Origin: JBKHBQ01 sp046542305
Lineage (GTDB): Bacteria > Bacteroidota > Bacteroidia > Bacteroidales > 4484-276
Assembly: GCA_046542305.1 (NCBI GenBank)
Contig: JBKHBQ010000078.1
Location: forward strand, 1-15,097
Direction: 5' to 3'
Length of the DNA stretch: 15,097 nucleotides
Shown here: piece by piece, positions 13,406 through 15,097 of the stretch
Layout of the letters: each line of letters starts with the position of its first letter
How positions within the stretch are numbered: position 1 is the stretch's first letter
The notes under the pieces: generated by a model
Databases searched by the model: none
What the model saw: only the letters and a program-made list of their open reading frames with translations
What the model was told of the DNA's origin: nothing
Made by a program: the position numbers and the translations under genes

Positions 13406-14962
13406 TTACGCGGTAAGGCCGGCCTGTGCCGCTGATGCCTTTATTTTAGCAGGTTTCCTGAATTTAACCAGGTACATCCAGAAACCGGAAATCACCACGA
13501 AAAGCAGCGACAGCCCAACCAACGGCACCACCAGAATATAAAAGTCGCCGATAAGCGTACTGTAAATCCGGGCGGTGTGAATCTCGAGGGCGAGGTTCCA
13601 GAGCGAGATCGGGCTTTTGTGTAAAATTTCCTTCGGCATGGCCGGGAAACTCCTTTGGTGCAAGAGTGGTTTTGCTCCATCCTGATAATCGAAAAGGTAA
13701 GGATTACCGCGGTTATCCCAAACCAGCCCGGCAATGGCGTTGTCGGCAAAGGGACGGCTCCCGCCGGAAACCGGCATGTACAATTCACGGGTAATCACAT
13801 TCTCAGCAAACTGTTGTTCAGGAAACCAACTATACAGGCCGCTGAAAGAACCCACCAGGAAACCACCCCGGGGAAGGCGTTCAAACACATTGATCCCCAT
13901 CACGCTTACCGGTGGCTGAAATTCAAATTTCTGCAATGGCGAGCTGAAATCCTCAGTAAAATAAAATCCTCCGGAAGTGCTGAAAACAAAACGCTGCCTG
14001 CTATCGTCATAAATGGCGGCGCGAAGTTTATCGTGCCATAGGTTGGGATGATCAAGCGTGGTAAAGGGAATTTTGGTCACACGGCTTCCGGCAATGGGGA
14101 TGAGCAGCGGCGGCCGCAGAAACATGCCGGTAAGGGTAGTTAGCACCAGAAAAACGGTTAGGTAGTAACCCAGCTGGTTGTGCCATTTCAGGGAGAACTT
14201 CATGCTTTTGGCCAGCGATTTCACCCGGGCACCGCGGCGTTTCAGCCTGCGGATCAGTCCGGGAAACAGCCAGAGCAACAATCCGGTAAGGGTGAGGAAA
14301 ATAAATACCAGCCCGATAAAATCCACGAACAATTTGCCGGCGTTGCCCCAGATCTCTCCGCTGTGGATCACCCACAGGGTTTCGAACAGGCCCGCTTTTC
14401 CGTCCTCATCTTCAGCCTGTGGCAGATCGATTACCGTAAACCCTGCCCCTGTTTTTTCGAGCAGGTGGCTCCGGGTGAGCACATGCAGCCGGTTTTCAGC
14501 TAAAAACAGATCGGTAATCCGCTTTTCCGATACCGGGAGATGTATCTCGTGCCAGTTCTGATTCCTGAGCCGGTAAAGCCCGAAGAAAGTGGCGGCGTAG
14601 ATTTTCCCATCCGGAGTTTGAATGACCTTGCTGATCTTGCGATTGTCGATCCCCTCGGGAAATCCCCGGTTGAAATCGCTGAACGCGGAATCGCCGGTCA
14701 TCAGCCAAACGCCAATATTGCCGTAAATCAGGCTGCTGTCGTTCCCTACGGGCAAACTGCCCCTTACCGCTGCCAGGTTCCAGTTGTTGTAACGGTAGCT
14801 TTCAGGGAGCAGGTTCCTGTCGACGTCGATCGAAGAAACCAAATCCCGGTGGTTCATCACAATGCCCGAAACCGCAAAAACCAGGATGAACAGCGCCAGC
14901 ACAATGCTGAACCACTTGTGAAGGCTGCGGATTCGGCGGTATGCTCGTGGCACGCGGGACAT
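13406..14962 (-). CDS. PepSY-TM family membrane protein with propeller-like segments
   Basis: This 518-residue inner-membrane protein has the PepSY-associated TM layout: four transmembrane helices at about 18-37, 211-235, 264-285 and 471-498, with periplasmic loops of roughly 170 and 180 residues. Histidines flank the helices in family-like positions: His15 (RSLHKW), His38 (VMNHRD), His200, His261 (KWHNQLGYY) and His462 (ALEIHTARIY). Several could ligate heme. The family includes iron-regulated and siderophore-reducing membrane proteins. Unusually, both loops contain short beta-propeller-like repeats: DGKIYAATFFGLYRL (118-132), FVFSTSGGFYFTED (325-338), GGFLVGSFSGLYSW (366-379) and NRGNPYLFDY (417-426), resembling two-component-regulator propeller blades. 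It sits between a cupin gene and nrfHA, all in one direction, with 131 bases before nrfH. A role in transmembrane electron transfer to iron or heme is plausible but not shown. The ATG at 14962 is the first good start. Confidence 0.82.
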   Translation of the reverse strand: MSRVPRAYRRIRSLHKWFSIVLALFILVFAVSGIVMNHRDLVSSIDVDRNLLPESYRYNNWNLAAVRGSLPVGNDSSLIYGNIGVWLMTGDSAFSDFNRGFPEGIDNRKISKVIQTPDGKIYAATFFGLYRLRNQNWHEIHLPVSEKRITDLFLAENRLHVLTRSHLLEKTGAGFTVIDLPQAEDEDGKAGLFETLWVIHSGEIWGNAGKLFVDFIGLVFIFLTLTGLLLWLFPGLIRRLKRRGARVKSLAKSMKFSLKWHNQLGYYLTVFLVLTTLTGMFLRPPLLIPIAGSRVTKIPFTTLDHPNLWHDKLRAAIYDDSRQRFVFSTSGGFYFTEDFSSPLQKFEFQPPVSVMGINVFERLPRGGFLVGSFSGLYSWFPEQQFAENVITRELYMPVSGGSRPFADNAIAGLVWDNRGNPYLFDYQDGAKPLLHQRSFPAMPKEILHKSPISLWNLALEIHTARIYSTLIGDFYILVVPLVGLSLLFVVISGFWMYLVKFRKPAKIKASAAQAGLTA

Positions 14963-15032
14963 GGGAGAAGTTATTTGTAATTCTTTAAGTGTTAATTGCT
15001 ATATAATCCCCAACTTGCTGTGCGTTCTCAGC

Positions 15033-15097
15033 TTAGCTCTTAATCATGATCAGCAACATCTTGAATTTTTCCACGGCTTTGAGCGCATGGGGGATGT
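15033..15097 (-). CDS. C-terminal end of a probable cupin-domain protein (partial)
   Basis: Only the last 20 codons and the TAA (rc of 15033-15035) are inside the window. They encode IPHALKAVEKFKMLLIMIKS. Small single-domain cupins commonly end with a metal-site histidine in a (I/V)PH motif, then an alpha-to-beta turn with A(V/L)E and a hydrophobic strand, which fits well. The rest of the gene lies beyond the right edge. It runs in the same direction as the PepSY-TM gene, 70 bases upstream of it, so the two may be cotranscribed. Confidence 0.5.
   Translation of the reverse strand, partial: IPHALKAVEKFKMLLIMIKS

Overview
The window most likely comes from a member of the Bacteroidota. Three things point there: a TonB-dependent receptor feeding an inner-membrane permease, an NrfH/NrfA nitrite reductase pair of the membrane-bound type, and promoter-like sequences close to the Bacteroidota -33 TTTG / -7 TAnnTTTG pattern with few Shine-Dalgarno motifs. 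This placement is inferred from content only. Base composition is moderately GC-rich in genes, with AT-rich gaps. Almost everything is on the minus strand, so transcription runs from right to left.

Layout from right to left: the last 20 codons of a probable cupin gene (cut by the window edge); a PepSY-TM family membrane protein with propeller-like periplasmic segments; nrfH and nrfA, the tetraheme quinol dehydrogenase and pentaheme nitrite reductase that make ammonium from nitrite; a strong hairpin that probably ends the nrf unit; an unrecognised 117-residue one-helix membrane protein with its own promoter candidate; then a very compact five-gene run: TonB-dependent receptor, RhtX/FptX-type MFS permease, hemN, HemY-type hemG and hemH. 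Junctions within this run are a 3-base gap or overlaps of 11, 1 and 8 bases. Next come a convergent gap with GC-rich palindromes, a plus-strand gene for a small DUF2892-type membrane protein, a divergent gap, and an AbgT-family transporter. The left 580 bases hold no convincing gene but contain two hairpins.

The most interesting feature is the five-gene run. The last three heme-synthesis enzymes (coproporphyrinogen III to protoporphyrinogen IX to protoporphyrin IX to heme) are encoded in pathway order behind an outer-membrane receptor and an inner-membrane importer. This could be a tetrapyrrole salvage operon: the cell imports a porphyrin(ogen) precursor and finishes it to heme. The alternative is that the two transporters import a ferric siderophore and so supply iron to ferrochelatase. 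The neighbouring nrfHA genes need nine covalently bound hemes per NrfH plus NrfA pair, so the region joins heme or iron supply with a major heme consumer. A Crp/Fnr-type palindrome sits just upstream of the nrfHA promoter candidate. No CRISPR array, insertion sequence, tRNA or rRNA was seen.
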